Part shown: piece by piece, positions 1 through 11,720 of the stretch
How positions within the stretch are numbered: position 1 is the stretch's first letter
How the letters are laid out: every line of letters starts with the position of its first letter
NCBI RefSeq assembly: GCF_001414055.1
Contig: NZ_CP013002.1
Coordinates: forward strand, 930,001-994,000
Source of the DNA: Caulobacter henricii
GTDB taxonomy: Bacteria > Pseudomonadota > Alphaproteobacteria > Caulobacterales > Caulobacteraceae
Direction: 5' to 3'
Length of the DNA: 64,000 bases
Program-made: the position numbers and the translations under genes
Notes under the pieces: model-generated
Told to the model about the DNA's origin: nothing
Databases searched by the model: none
The model's input: only the letters and a program-made list of their open reading frames with translations

Positions 1-2560
<2,560 letters not shown>

Positions 2561-2672
2561 GTTCTTCAGCCAAACCTATGCAAACGCTCTTTGTAGCTAA
2601 ACATTCGATGTCTTCTTCAACTTGATATAACCAGTGCTCAAAACTACGAGCACTGCATGCATCCTTTTTGCT

Positions 2673-2790
2673 GACCTGGTGGCTATGCCGGGGGTTCCCC
2701 ACCCGATCCCATTCCGAACTCGGTCGTTAAGTCCCCCTGGGCCAATGGTACTTCGTCTCAAGGCGCGGGAGAGTAGGTCGCCGCCAGGTC
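2673..2790 (+). rRNA. 5S ribosomal RNA
   Basis: About 118 nt. The terminal helix is visible as GACCTGG (2673-2679) pairing with CCAGGTC (2784-2790). The loop A-C segment CCCGATCCCATTCCGAACTC (about 2702-2721) is the standard bacterial 5S core. It lies about 110 bp after the 23S 3' end, as expected in an rRNA operon; end positions are uncertain by a few bases. Confidence 0.95.
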
Positions 2791-2863
2791 CGCTAAAAGG
2801 ATGCACTTCAAGTCAATCAAAGTCCAAATCCCTACCTTGCGATCAAATCACTACCCTCTTCGC

Positions 2864-2940
<77 letters not shown>

Positions 2941-3171
2941 AGATCGCTCATTTGGGCTTGTCTCTAGCTCGAGTTGGGTCATCATCGACCCAAGCTGAAG
3001 CTGTGTTTCCGGTTGCAGATCGCGCCGGAAGCGAAAATTTCTGCATTTACCGCATCGTTCTTCGAGAATCTCCGTTCAAATCCCATGGCGCGATCCTTTG
3101 ATTTGCGTCATGAGATGCTATGGAAGGCGCGGGTCGGCAACTGGCCCACGAAAGAGGTTTTTGAGGATAAG

Positions 3172-3714
3172 ATGGCGAACGGTGTCGTTAAGTGGTTCAA
3201 CCCGGCCAAGGGCTTTGGCTTCATTCAGCCCGAGGACGGCGGCCAGGACGTGTTCGTCCACATCGCCGCGGTTGAACGCTCGGGCCTGGCTGGCCTGAAC
3301 GAAGGCGACCAGGTCGCCTATGAACTCGAAGAAGATCGCCGCTCGGGCAAGACCTCGGCCGGCAACCTGCGCGTCACCGGCCAGGGCGCGGCCCCGGCGG
3401 CTCCGCGTCGCCCGGCCGCTCGCGGCTTCGACTCGCCGCGCGGTGGCTATGATGCCCCCCGCGGTGGCGGCTACGGTGGTGGCGGCGGCGGCGGTGGCGG
3501 CGAAGCCGGCACAGGCGTCGTGAAGTGGTTCAACACCACCAAGGGCTTCGGCTTCATCCAGCCCGACAACGGCGGTGGCGATGTGTTCGTGCACATTTCG
3601 GCTGTCGAGCGTGCTGGTCTGCGCGGCCTGAACGAAGGTCAGCAGGTCGGCTACGAATTGGAGCAGGACCGCCGCTCGGGCAAGACCTCGGCCGGTAATC
3701 TCCGGATCCTCTAA
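3172..3714 (+). CDS. cold-shock protein with two cold-shock domains
   Basis: A 180-aa single-stranded nucleic-acid-binding protein. Two cold-shock domains are seen, at about residues 1-68 and 115-180, each starting with VKWFN and carrying the RNP1-type KGFGFIQP and RNP2-type VFVHI motifs. They are joined by an Ala/Pro/Arg then Gly-rich linker with a run of nine glycines. Double-CSD proteins (the CspC/CspD type of Caulobacter) are typical of alphaproteobacteria; most other bacterial Csps have one domain. The ATG at 3172 is preferred because it follows GAGGA and begins the first domain; the frame stays open upstream but without Csp similarity. The 230 bp between the tRNA and this start hold no other gene and may include a long 5' leader. 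A strong hairpin terminator follows. Confidence 0.93.
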   Translation: MANGVVKWFNPAKGFGFIQPEDGGQDVFVHIAAVERSGLAGLNEGDQVAYELEEDRRSGKTSAGNLRVTGQGAAPAAPRRPAARGFDSPRGGYDAPRGGGYGGGGGGGGGEAGTGVVKWFNTTKGFGFIQPDNGGGDVFVHISAVERAGLRGLNEGQQVGYELEQDRRSGKTSAGNLRIL

Positions 3715-3772
3715 GGACATCGAGCCCGGCAGGCTGCGCACGGCGCGTTCTGCCTCAAGCTCTCTCCGAACA

Positions 3773-3837
3773 AGGGCCCCGGCGTTGGCCACTGACATCC
3801 GCAAGGGTGCTGGTGGCTGACGTCGGGGCCTTTTTTC
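3773..3837 (+). terminator. intrinsic terminator of the cold-shock gene
   Basis: Long stem GGCCCCGGCGTTGGCCAC (about 3775-3792) pairs with GTGGCTGACGTCGGGGCC (3813-3830), with a few mismatches, and is followed directly by TTTTTT (3831-3836). Classical rho-independent shape on the plus strand. Confidence 0.85.
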
Positions 3838-3862
3838 GTCTGAACGCCTGCCGGCTTTCCGC

Positions 3863-3880
3863 CCTGATGGCGTCATCAGG
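3863..3880. terminator. short hairpin between converging csp and maeB
   Basis: Perfect 7-bp stem CCTGATG / CATCAGG with a GCGT loop. There is no T-tract, so termination is uncertain. It lies in the gap between the csp terminator and the maeB stop, and is flanked by a looser inverted pair (GTCTGAAC at 3838-3845 and GTTCAGAC at 3946-3953). Confidence 0.4.
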
Positions 3881-3959
3881 CCCGTTCTGCACCCGGGCTG
3901 GGTCGAGATGCCAGGACCGCATCGCCCCATCACCCGTGTCAGGCGGTTCAGACTGCGCC

Positions 3960-6257
3960 CTAACCGTTCGCGGCGCGCTCGGCCGCGGCCTGATTGACCG
4001 CCAGGGCCGTGATATTGACGATGCCCCGGGCCGTCACGCTCGGCGTCAGCACGTGCAGCGGACGGCTCATGCCGAGCAGGACCGGACCGACCAGCAGGCC
4101 TTCGGTCGCCGCGCTGAGCAGGGTCAGGGCAATATTGGCGGCATCCAGGGTCGGCATGACCAGGAGATTGGCAGAGCCCTTGAGCGCACTGTCATGCACC
4201 AGGCGATCCCGCAGGGCCTGGGAGAGGGCGGCATCGGCATGCATTTCGCCATCGACTTCGAGCTCGGGCGCCTGCTCCCGGACAATGGCCAGGGCATCGC
4301 GCATCTTGCGGGCGGTCGGTGAGTTGCTTGCCCCGAAGCTGGAGTGGGACAGCAGGGCGGCCTTGGGGGTCAGGCCGAAACGCCGAACCGATTCCGCCGC
4401 CAGCAGGGTCATTTCGGCCACCTGCTCGGCGGTCGGATCAACATTGACGTGGGTGTCGCAGAAGAACAGCGTGCCCCTGTCGAGAATCAGGGCCGAGAGG
4501 GCATAGATCCGGTCGACATTTTCCTGCTTGGGAATGATCGGCAGGACATAGGTCATGTGCTGCCACCAGTCGCCCGAGCCGCCGACCAGGGCAGCGTCTA
4601 CATGGCCGGCCTGCAGCAGCATCGAGGCCGACACGGTCCTGCGATTGGTCACCCGGCGCTCGGCGGCCAGGGGCGGGATGCCGCGACGGCTGACCAGGCC
4701 CTGATAGCGATCGACCAGCGGCGCAAACAGCGCCGTGTCGGCGGCAGGATCGAGAATCTCGACGCGATTGTCGAAATCGAGGCGCAGGCCCATGTCGGTG
4801 GCCTTGGCGATGATCGCCTCACGACGACCGATCAGCACCGGCTGGGCCAGGCCTTCGTCCAGAACGGTCTGGACAGCGCGCAGCACGCGCTCATCCTCGG
4901 CCTCGGCATAGGCCACCCGAATGGTCGAAGCCTTGGTCGCCTTGCGGGCCCGCTCGAAGACCGGTCGCATCAGCTGGCCGGAGCGATAGACGAACAGCTC
5001 CAGTTCCTGCCGGTAGAGGTCGAAATCGGCGATCGGACGGGTGGCGACCCCGGAGTCCATGGCGGCCCGAGCGACGGCCGGGGCGATCTGCAGGATCAGG
5101 CGCGGGTCGAAAGGCTTGGGAATGATGTACTGCGGCCCGAACATCGGCGCGATACCGCCATAGGCACTGGCCACGACTTCGGAGGCCGCGGCCCGGGCCA
5201 GCTCGGCTATGGCCTCGACGGCCGCGACCTTCATGGCCTCATTGATTTCCGAGGCCCCGACATCCAGGGCACCCCGGAAGATGAAGGGGAAACACAGGAC
5301 ATTATTGACCTGGTTGGGATAGTCGCTGCGGCCGGTGGCCATGATCGCGTCAGGGCGGGCGGCGACGACCAGTTCCGGCAGGATCTCCGGCTCGGGATTG
5401 GCCATGGCCAGGATCAGGGGATTGGGGGCCAGCAGCGGCAGCCATTCGGGCTTGAAGACGCGCGGGGCGGACAGGCCCAGGAAGATGTCGGCCCCGGCCA
5501 GCACTTCTGACAGGGTGCGGGCGTCGGTATGGCGGGCATAACGGGCCATGTTGTCGAGCATGTCGGGATCACGGCCCGCATGCACCACGCCCTTGATGTC
5601 CGTCAGGGTCACGTTCTCGACGGGCAGTCCCATCGAGACCAGAAGATCGACACAGGCCAGGGCCGCAGCCCCGGCGCCTGACGTCACCAGCTTGACGTCC
5701 TTCAGGGCCTTGCCCTGGACGAGCAGGGCATTGCGAACGGCGGCGGCGCAGACGATGGCGGTACCGTGCTGGTCGTCATGAAAGACCGGGATCTTCATCC
5801 GCTCGCGCAGCTTGCGCTCGATGATGAAGCATTCCGGGGCCTTGATGTCCTCCAGATTGATGCCGCCGAAGGTGGGCTCCAGAGCCGCGACCACTTCGAT
5901 GAACTTGTCGGGATCTTCCGCGTCGACCTCGATGTCGAAGACGTCGATGCCGGCGAACTTCTTGAACAGGACGGCCTTGCCTTCCATGACCGGCTTGGAG
6001 GCGAGGGGACCGATATTGCCCAGGCCGAGGACGGCCGTGCCGTTGGAGATGACCGCCACCAGATTGCCGCGGGCCGTATAGTCACGGGCCTTGTCGGGAT
6101 CAGCCGCGATCGCTTCGCAGGGTGCGGCGACGCCGGGGGAATAGGCCAGGCCGAGGTCGCGCTGGGTGGCCATGCGCTTGGTGGCTTCGATCGCCAGTTT
6201 TCCGGGCCGCGGCAGACGGTGATAGTCCAGAGCGGCTTTGCGGAAATCCTCGTCCAT
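3960..6257 (-). CDS. maeB: NADP-dependent malic enzyme (MaeB type)
   Basis: A 765-aa enzyme that oxidatively decarboxylates malate to pyruvate with NADP+. Order: malic N-terminal domain (about 20-150, with YSPGVAAPC), NAD(P)-binding malic domain (about 160-430, with the HDDQHGTA motif and the GAGAAA nucleotide fold), then a phosphotransacetylase-like C-terminal domain (about 440-765) typical of the long MaeB form, where it is thought to be regulatory. The length fits the family (about 750-770). The ATG at 6257 is chosen because AAGAGGA lies about 8 nt upstream and the protein starts at [10 protein letters not shown]; a longer upstream frame has no family similarity. Monocistronic, converging on csp. 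Confidence 0.96.
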   Translation of the reverse strand: MDEDFRKAALDYHRLPRPGKLAIEATKRMATQRDLGLAYSPGVAAPCEAIAADPDKARDYTARGNLVAVISNGTAVLGLGNIGPLASKPVMEGKAVLFKKFAGIDVFDIEVDAEDPDKFIEVVAALEPTFGGINLEDIKAPECFIIERKLRERMKIPVFHDDQHGTAIVCAAAVRNALLVQGKALKDVKLVTSGAGAAALACVDLLVSMGLPVENVTLTDIKGVVHAGRDPDMLDNMARYARHTDARTLSEVLAGADIFLGLSAPRVFKPEWLPLLAPNPLILAMANPEPEILPELVVAARPDAIMATGRSDYPNQVNNVLCFPFIFRGALDVGASEINEAMKVAAVEAIAELARAAASEVVASAYGGIAPMFGPQYIIPKPFDPRLILQIAPAVARAAMDSGVATRPIADFDLYRQELELFVYRSGQLMRPVFERARKATKASTIRVAYAEAEDERVLRAVQTVLDEGLAQPVLIGRREAIIAKATDMGLRLDFDNRVEILDPAADTALFAPLVDRYQGLVSRRGIPPLAAERRVTNRRTVSASMLLQAGHVDAALVGGSGDWWQHMTYVLPIIPKQENVDRIYALSALILDRGTLFFCDTHVNVDPTAEQVAEMTLLAAESVRRFGLTPKAALLSHSSFGASNSPTARKMRDALAIVREQAPELEVDGEMHADAALSQALRDRLVHDSALKGSANLLVMPTLDAANIALTLLSAATEGLLVGPVLLGMSRPLHVLTPSVTARGIVNITALAVNQAAAERAANG

Positions 6258-6577
6258 CGTGTTCCTCTTGGCGTCTGCGCGGAGCATCTGGGCGCGACCC
6301 GTCTTGTTTGCGGGCCGTCCGGGTCTTGCTACCGGGGTTGCGCCGGCATTGCCAACCCTATGCGCGAGATGGGGCGGTTTTCTGCAATAGCGGTAACTTT
6401 CAACGGTTTGAACGCGGGCTCTGGTAAGTAATAAATCTATTATATAATGCCTCTCTGGCGAGCACTGACCGCATGGTTCCTCAGCGGCCGGGCCGGGCTT
6501 GTCCGGTTCCGCCCTGAAGCTCTGGACAGGGCGCGCGGGCGGGCCGAGCATCGGCAGCGCGCAAGAGAGGGCAGGGC
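6258..6577. promoter_or_regulatory. divergent promoter region maeB / uraH
   Basis: A 320-bp gap with no gene. It serves maeB (minus) and the uraH-xdhABC-guaD operon (plus). An AT-rich core at 6419-6450 stands out sharply from the surrounding G+C-rich DNA and contains purine-regulon operator site A. A possible -35 element TTGAAC sits at 6408-6413, just before the operator. A reading frame opening at 6499 and running into xdhA has no protein similarity before 6925. Confidence 0.55.
6425..6446. promoter_or_regulatory. predicted purine-regulon operator, site A
   Basis: 22-bp imperfect dyad, plus strand: TAAGT, 12 nt, ATATA. It shares the eight positions that are invariant in all four sites of this window (GT at 4-5, A at 7, AAA at 9-11, TT at 16-17). 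It lies about 130 bp before uraH and just downstream of a possible -35 element. Inferred to be bound by the TetR-family protein encoded at 18141-18821. Confidence 0.65.
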
Positions 6578-6925
6578 ATGACCGGACTGACGACCCATAT
6601 CCTCGACCAGGCGTCCGGCCGCCCGGCGGCCGGGGTTCTGGTCCGGGTGTCGCGCCGCCAGGGCGAGGTGCCCATGCCTCTGGCCGAGGTCCGCACGGAC
6701 CAGGACGGTCGGGCGCGCCTCATCGCGTTCGAAGACCTGACGGTCGGCGGCTATCGCCTCGAGTTTTCCATCGGTGCCCATTTCGCCGCGACAGGCGCAG
6801 CGGTGACGACCCCGCCCTTCCTCGACGTGGTCGTGATCGATTTCGCCGTTTCGAACACCGACCAGCACTGGCATGTGCCCCTGCTGGTCTCGCCCTATGG
6901 CTATTCGACCTATCGGGGCAGCTGA
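6578..6925 (+). CDS. uraH: 5-hydroxyisourate hydrolase (transthyretin-like)
   Basis: 115 aa, the usual size. It hydrolyses 5-hydroxyisourate, the product of urate oxidation, to OHCU. Family signatures are the N-terminal LTTHILDQ (catalytic His) and the C-terminal YSTYRGS, the YRGS tetrapeptide being diagnostic for HIU hydrolases as opposed to transthyretins. The start ATG follows GAGAGGGCAGGGC. First gene of the uraH-xdhA-xdhB-xdhC-guaD operon; its stop overlaps the xdhA start as TGATG, suggesting translational coupling. Operator site A lies upstream. Confidence 0.95.
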   Translation: MTGLTTHILDQASGRPAAGVLVRVSRRQGEVPMPLAEVRTDQDGRARLIAFEDLTVGGYRLEFSIGAHFAATGAAVTTPPFLDVVVIDFAVSNTDQHWHVPLLVSPYGYSTYRGS

Positions 6926-8382
6926 TGGGCGAGCCCGAGAGTCAGGCGACGATCCGCTTTCTCCTGAACGGCCAGGTCCAGGTGGTCCGGGATGTGGATC
7001 CGACCCGCACCGTGCTGGAGCACCTGCGCGGCGATCTGCGGCGGACCGGCAGCAAGGAAGGCTGCGCGGAAGGCGACTGTGGCTCCTGCACGGTCCTAGT
7101 CGGCGAGCCGGACGGCGAGACGGTCAGCTGGCGCGCGGTCAACAGCTGCATCCAGTTCCTGCCCATGCTGCACGGCAAGGCACTGGTGACGGTCGAGGGC
7201 CTGGCGAAGGACGGCGGGCTGCATCCCGTGCAACAGGCTATGGTGGACCAGCACGGCTCACAGTGCGGCTTCTGCACGCCGGGTATCGTCATGTCGCTCT
7301 ACGCCAAGGCGGTGTCGGCCAAGGGCACCAACGCGCCATCGGCCGAGGTGCTGGCAGGTAACCTGTGCCGCTGCACCGGCTATGGTCCGATCCTCGAGGT
7401 CGCCAGGGCGGTCGAAGCGGAGGCCGCGCCGGTGGTCGATCTGTCCGCCGTGGGCGACGGGACCCTGCTGGACCTGTCGTACGACGATCCTGTCCAGGGC
7501 GTGACCCGGCGCTGGCTGGCACCGCGCTCGCTGGACCAGTTGGCGGCAGCCTTCGTCGCTCATCCCGACGCAACGATCATCGCCGGTGCCACCGATGTAG
7601 GCCTGTGGGTCACCAAGCTTCGCCGGCCGTTGAAGACCCTGATCGACATCGGCCAGGTCGCCGAGCTGAAGCGGATCGAGCCTCGCGAGAGCGGTGTCTG
7701 GATCGGGGCGGGCGTCCGCTATGTTGATGCCATGGCGACGCTGGGGGGGCTCTATCCGGAGCTGGGCGCGATGATGCGACGGCTCGGATCGACCCAGGTG
7801 CGCAACAGCGGCACCCTCGGCGGCAACATCGCCAACGGTTCGCCGATCGGCGACATGCCGCCAGCCCTGATCGCGGCTGGCGCGACCCTGGTGCTGAACC
7901 AGGGCGGTGAGCGGCGGCAGATCCCGCTGGAGGCCTTCTTCCTCGATTATGGCCAGCAGGACAGACGGCCCGGCGAGTTTGTCGAGGCGGTGATCGTGCC
8001 GACGCCCGCGCCCGAGCTGGTCTTCAAGGTTTTCAAGCTCTCCAAGCGGTTCGACCAGGACATTTCGGCGGTCTGCGGTGCCTTTGCCCTGAGGATGGAC
8101 GGCGGTGTCGTGACCTCGGCCCGGATCGCCTTCGGTGGCATGGCCGGCACGCCCCGGCGGGCGAGCGGCTGCGAGGCGGCCCTGATCGGCCAGCCGTGGT
8201 CCGAGGCCACGATCGAGGCCGCCATGGCTGCCCTCGATGGCGACTATGCGCCGCTCAGCGACATGCGGGCCTCGGCGGCCTATCGGTCGCTGGCGGCCAG
8301 GAACATGCTGCGCAAGGTCTTCATCGAGACCAGCTCGCCGGACCTCGTCACCCGTGTCGAGCCGGAGAGCGCCCATGGCTGA
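6925..8382 (+). CDS. xdhA: xanthine dehydrogenase small subunit (2Fe-2S and FAD)
   Basis: 485 aa. It passes electrons from the molybdenum site through two [2Fe-2S] clusters to FAD and NAD+. The first cluster motif GCAEGDCGSCTV is near residues 48-59 and the second, QCGFCTPG plus CRCTGYGPI, near 112-155. The FAD domain spans about 190-480, with AGATDVGLW and STQVRNSGTLGGNIANGSP. This is the bacterial two-subunit arrangement. The ATG at 6925 overlaps the uraH stop; an in-frame upstream extension to 6499 lacks similarity. The end overlaps xdhB by 8 nt. Confidence 0.96.
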   Translation: MGEPESQATIRFLLNGQVQVVRDVDPTRTVLEHLRGDLRRTGSKEGCAEGDCGSCTVLVGEPDGETVSWRAVNSCIQFLPMLHGKALVTVEGLAKDGGLHPVQQAMVDQHGSQCGFCTPGIVMSLYAKAVSAKGTNAPSAEVLAGNLCRCTGYGPILEVARAVEAEAAPVVDLSAVGDGTLLDLSYDDPVQGVTRRWLAPRSLDQLAAAFVAHPDATIIAGATDVGLWVTKLRRPLKTLIDIGQVAELKRIEPRESGVWIGAGVRYVDAMATLGGLYPELGAMMRRLGSTQVRNSGTLGGNIANGSPIGDMPPALIAAGATLVLNQGGERRQIPLEAFFLDYGQQDRRPGEFVEAVIVPTPAPELVFKVFKLSKRFDQDISAVCGAFALRMDGGVVTSARIAFGGMAGTPRRASGCEAALIGQPWSEATIEAAMAALDGDYAPLSDMRASAAYRSLAARNMLRKVFIETSSPDLVTRVEPESAHG

Positions 8383-10714
8383 CGCCTCTGCATCCGCGCC
8401 GATCAAACCCTTTCAGGGTGTCCACGCCTCGCTGCCGCATGACAGCGCCGTGCGTCATGTCGCCGGCACGGCCATCTATATCGATGACCTGGCCGAGCCG
8501 GCCGGCATGCTGCATGTCCATATCGGACTGAGCGCCAGGGCCCATGCCCGGATCACCGCGATGGACCTGTCGGCCGTGAGGTCCGCGCCGGGCGTGGTGC
8601 TGGTCCTGACCGCGGACGAAATTCCCGGCGAGAATGATGTCAGCCCGGTGATCCACGACGACAAGCTGTTCGCCACCGACACCGTGACCTATGTCGGCCA
8701 GAGCCTGTTCGCCGTGGCCGCGACCTCGCTGGCCGCCGCCCGCGCGGCCGCCGCCCGGGCTGTGGTGACCTATGAGGATCTGCCGGCCGCGATCGATATC
8801 GCCGCCGCGCGAACGACAGGCCTGACCCTGGAAAACAGCCAGCGCATGGCGCGCGGTGATGCGGCCGCCGTCCTGACGGCCTCGCCCCGCCGGTTGCAGG
8901 GCCGGTTCGTTATCGGTGGCCAGGACCACTTCTATCTCGAGGGGCAGATCGCCCTGGCAACCCCGGGAGAGACCGGCGAGGTCCACGTCTGGTCATCCAC
9001 CCAGCATCCCAGCGAAGTGCAGCATCTGGTGGCTCGCGTGCTGGATCTGCCGCAAAGCGCCGTAACGGTCGAGGTGCGCCGGATGGGCGGCGGATTCGGC
9101 GGCAAGGAGACCCAGGCCTCGCTCTTTGCTGCAGCGGCCGCCCTGGTGGCCGTGAAGACCGGCCGTGCGGCCAAGTGCCGTCCCGACCGTGATGAAGACA
9201 TGATCATGACCGGCAAGCGGCATGATTTCGAGATCGCCTATGATGTCGGCTTCGGCGATGACGGCGTCCTGAGCGGGATTGCCCTGGACCTGGCCTCGCG
9301 TTGCGGTGCGACCACCGACCTGTCGATGGCCATCAACGACCGGGCCATGTTCCATGCCGACAACTGCTATTTCCTGCCGGCGGTCGAGATCGTGTCGCAC
9401 CGGTTCCGCACCCACACCGTCTCCAATACGGCCTTTCGGGGGTTTGGCGGTCCGCAGGGCATGATCGCCATCGAGCGGGTCATGGACGCGGTGGCCCAGG
9501 CCACGGGTCTTGATCCGCTGGAGGTGCGCCGCCGCAATCTCTATGGCGAGCCCGGCCGTGACCTGACGCCCTATCACCAGACCGTTGAGGACAATGTCGC
9601 GCCTCAGCTGTTGGCCGAACTGGCAGCGTCCTGCGACTACGAGGCCCGCCAGCGCCAGATCGACGCATTCAATGCCGCCAGCCCGATCCTCAAAAAGGGC
9701 CTGGCCCTGACGCCGGTCAAGTTCGGCATCTCGTTCACGACCACTCATCTGAACCAGGCCGGGGCCCTGATCCATCTCTATGCCGACGGTTCGATCCTGC
9801 TGAACCATGGCGGCACTGAAATGGGCCAGGGGCTGTTCACCAAGGTGGCCCAGATCGTCGCCGAGGCTTTCCAGGTCGATATCGCGCGGGTCCGCTCGAC
9901 CTCGACCGTGACCGACAAGGTGCCCAATACCTCGGCCACGGCGGCCTCTTCGGGGACGGACCTGAACGGCATGGCGGCGCTCGATGCTGCCAATACGATC
10001 AAGGCCCGCCTGGTTGAGTTCGCCGCGAAAAAATGGGCCTGCGCCGAGGCCGAGGTTGCCTTTACCCGGCAAGGGCTCAAGGCCGGCGATGCGCTGATCC
10101 CGTTCGAAGACCTTTGCCGCCAGGCCTATCTGGCGCGGGTCTCGCTGTCCTCCACCGGCTTCTACGCCACGCCCAAGATTCACTATGACCGCGCCACCCA
10201 TAGCGGCCGCCCCTTCTACTACTTCGCCTATGGCGCGGCCTGCAGCGAAGTGATCATCGATACCCTGAGCGGCGAGATGAAGGTGACGCGGGTCGACATC
10301 CTTCATGATGTCGGCCAGTCGCTGAACCCGGCTCTCGACCTGGGCCAGATCGAGGGCGGCTTCATTCAGGGCATGGGCTGGCTGACTACCGAGGAGCTGG
10401 TGTTTGATCGTGAAGGGCGGCTGCGAACCCACGCGCCCTCGACCTACAAGATTCCGACGATCGGCGACCGACCGGCCCAGATGGACATCCGGCTGTGGGC
10501 GGCCGGCCGCAATGTCGAGGCCACCGTCCACCGCTCCAAGGCCGTGGGCGAGCCGCCCCTGATGCTGGCGATCTCGGTGTTTTCGGCCATTACCCGAGCG
10601 GTGGCCAGCGTGGCGGACCACAGGGTCATGCCGCGCCTGGACGCCCCGGCGACGCCCGAAGCCATCCTGATGGCGGTCGAGGATGTGAAGCGGCGGGCGG
10701 CAGCCCATGGCTAA
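8375..10714 (+). CDS. xdhB: xanthine dehydrogenase large subunit (molybdenum cofactor)
   Basis: 779 aa, the molybdopterin-binding catalytic subunit that hydroxylates hypoxanthine and xanthine to urate. Seen: the N-terminal aldehyde oxidase/xanthine dehydrogenase a/b hammerhead (about 20-130), the cofactor motif RRMGGGFGGKETQ (about 235), AFRGFGGPQG (about 355), GGTEMGQGLF (about 480) and GEPPLMLA near 725, whose Glu is the general base in this family. It overlaps xdhA and xdhC by 8 nt each, consistent with tight coupling. An in-frame start at 8237 would lie wholly inside xdhA and is not used. Confidence 0.97.
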   Translation: MADASASAPIKPFQGVHASLPHDSAVRHVAGTAIYIDDLAEPAGMLHVHIGLSARAHARITAMDLSAVRSAPGVVLVLTADEIPGENDVSPVIHDDKLFATDTVTYVGQSLFAVAATSLAAARAAAARAVVTYEDLPAAIDIAAARTTGLTLENSQRMARGDAAAVLTASPRRLQGRFVIGGQDHFYLEGQIALATPGETGEVHVWSSTQHPSEVQHLVARVLDLPQSAVTVEVRRMGGGFGGKETQASLFAAAAALVAVKTGRAAKCRPDRDEDMIMTGKRHDFEIAYDVGFGDDGVLSGIALDLASRCGATTDLSMAINDRAMFHADNCYFLPAVEIVSHRFRTHTVSNTAFRGFGGPQGMIAIERVMDAVAQATGLDPLEVRRRNLYGEPGRDLTPYHQTVEDNVAPQLLAELAASCDYEARQRQIDAFNAASPILKKGLALTPVKFGISFTTTHLNQAGALIHLYADGSILLNHGGTEMGQGLFTKVAQIVAEAFQVDIARVRSTSTVTDKVPNTSATAASSGTDLNGMAALDAANTIKARLVEFAAKKWACAEAEVAFTRQGLKAGDALIPFEDLCRQAYLARVSLSSTGFYATPKIHYDRATHSGRPFYYFAYGAACSEVIIDTLSGEMKVTRVDILHDVGQSLNPALDLGQIEGGFIQGMGWLTTEELVFDREGRLRTHAPSTYKIPTIGDRPAQMDIRLWAAGRNVEATVHRSKAVGEPPLMLAISVFSAITRAVASVADHRVMPRLDAPATPEAILMAVEDVKRRAAAHG

Positions 10715-11720
10715 CTGGGCACGCGCCGCCCTGGCGCGGATCGATGACAATGACGCCGCGGCCCTGGTCACCGTCCTGGCCACCGAGGGCTCGGCCCCGC
10801 GTGAGGCGGGCACCAAGATGGTCGTCTGGCAGGGCGGCCAGTCCGGCACGATCGGTGGCGGCAATCTGGAACACCAGGCGGCCACCCAGGCCCGCAGGAT
10901 GCTGAGCGAATCCCAGGCCAGCTTCGCGATCCAGGACTATCCGCTGGGTCCGCTGCTGGCCCAGTGCTGCGGCGGGCGCGTGCGGCTGCTGATCGAGCGG
11001 GTCGAGGCGGCCAGTCGCGACTGGCTGACCGACGCCGCCCGCCGCATGGATGCAGCCCAGCCGTTCGAGCTTCGAACGCGCTTTGATCCCGGTCTGCTGG
11101 TCAAGACCATCGTTGCGATTGGCTCGGTTTCCGAGGGGCCGATCGTCAGCTTCGCGGGCGGGCAGGCCTCGGCCCGGGGCGTGCGGCCCGACGTCGGCGA
11201 CCAGCTTGTCGAGCGCAACGAAGCCCCGCGACCGCCGTTGTTGCTGTTCGGGGCCGGCCATGTCGGACAGGCCGTCGCCCTGGCCTTCGCGCCCCTGCCG
11301 TTCCGTCTCTCCTGGTTCGACAGCCGGCCCGAGGCTGCCGACCATGCGGGGGTCACGCGGCTGGATCCGGACGGCATGGCGGAGGCTGCCCGGACGGCCG
11401 GCGGACAGGCCTTTGGCCTGATCATGACCCATGACCATAGCCTGGACTATGCCCTGGCCTCGGCCGGACTGGCGGGCGGCGGCTTTGCCTATCTGGGCCT
11501 GATCGGCTCACGGACCAAGCGCGCCCGGTTCCTCAACCGCTTGCGTGCGGACGGCTTTTCGGACGCCGCGCTGACCCGTCTGACCTGTCCGATCGGCCTG
11601 CCGCACCTGAAGAGCAAGGCCCCGGAGGTGATCGCGGTTTCGGTGGCCGCCGACCTGCTGATGCGCCTGGAGGCGGCCCGCGTTTCCAATGACGAGGACC
11701 TGCCCCGTGCAAGCGTTTAG
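10707..11720 (+). CDS. xdhC: xanthine dehydrogenase accessory protein XdhC
   Basis: 337 aa. XdhC proteins bind the molybdenum cofactor, help convert it to the sulfurated form and insert it into XdhB. N-terminal XdhC/CoxI domain with VLATEGSAPREAG and GTIGGGNLE; C-terminal Rossmann-like domain starting LLLFGAGHVGQAVAL and ending with GLIGSRTKRARF. It starts 8 nt inside xdhB and ends over the guaD start. A cofactor-maturation role is fixed by family and position. Confidence 0.95.
   Translation: MANWARAALARIDDNDAAALVTVLATEGSAPREAGTKMVVWQGGQSGTIGGGNLEHQAATQARRMLSESQASFAIQDYPLGPLLAQCCGGRVRLLIERVEAASRDWLTDAARRMDAAQPFELRTRFDPGLLVKTIVAIGSVSEGPIVSFAGGQASARGVRPDVGDQLVERNEAPRPPLLLFGAGHVGQAVALAFAPLPFRLSWFDSRPEAADHAGVTRLDPDGMAEAARTAGGQAFGLIMTHDHSLDYALASAGLAGGGFAYLGLIGSRTKRARFLNRLRADGFSDAALTRLTCPIGLPHLKSKAPEVIAVSVAADLLMRLEAARVSNDEDLPRASV

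Noticed and set aside
3118-3933. 271-residue frame antisense to the cold-shock gene
   Set aside because: A mirror of G+C-rich codon bias opposite the double CSD protein; composition is low-complexity and the csp terminator cuts through it.
4344-5510. 388-residue frame opposite maeB
   Set aside because: Antisense shadow of an unmistakable malic enzyme; Gly/Arg/Gln-rich with no domain.
8993-10885. 630-residue frame opposite xdhB and xdhC
   Set aside because: Antisense shadow spanning two overlapping confident genes; no ribosome site or family pattern.
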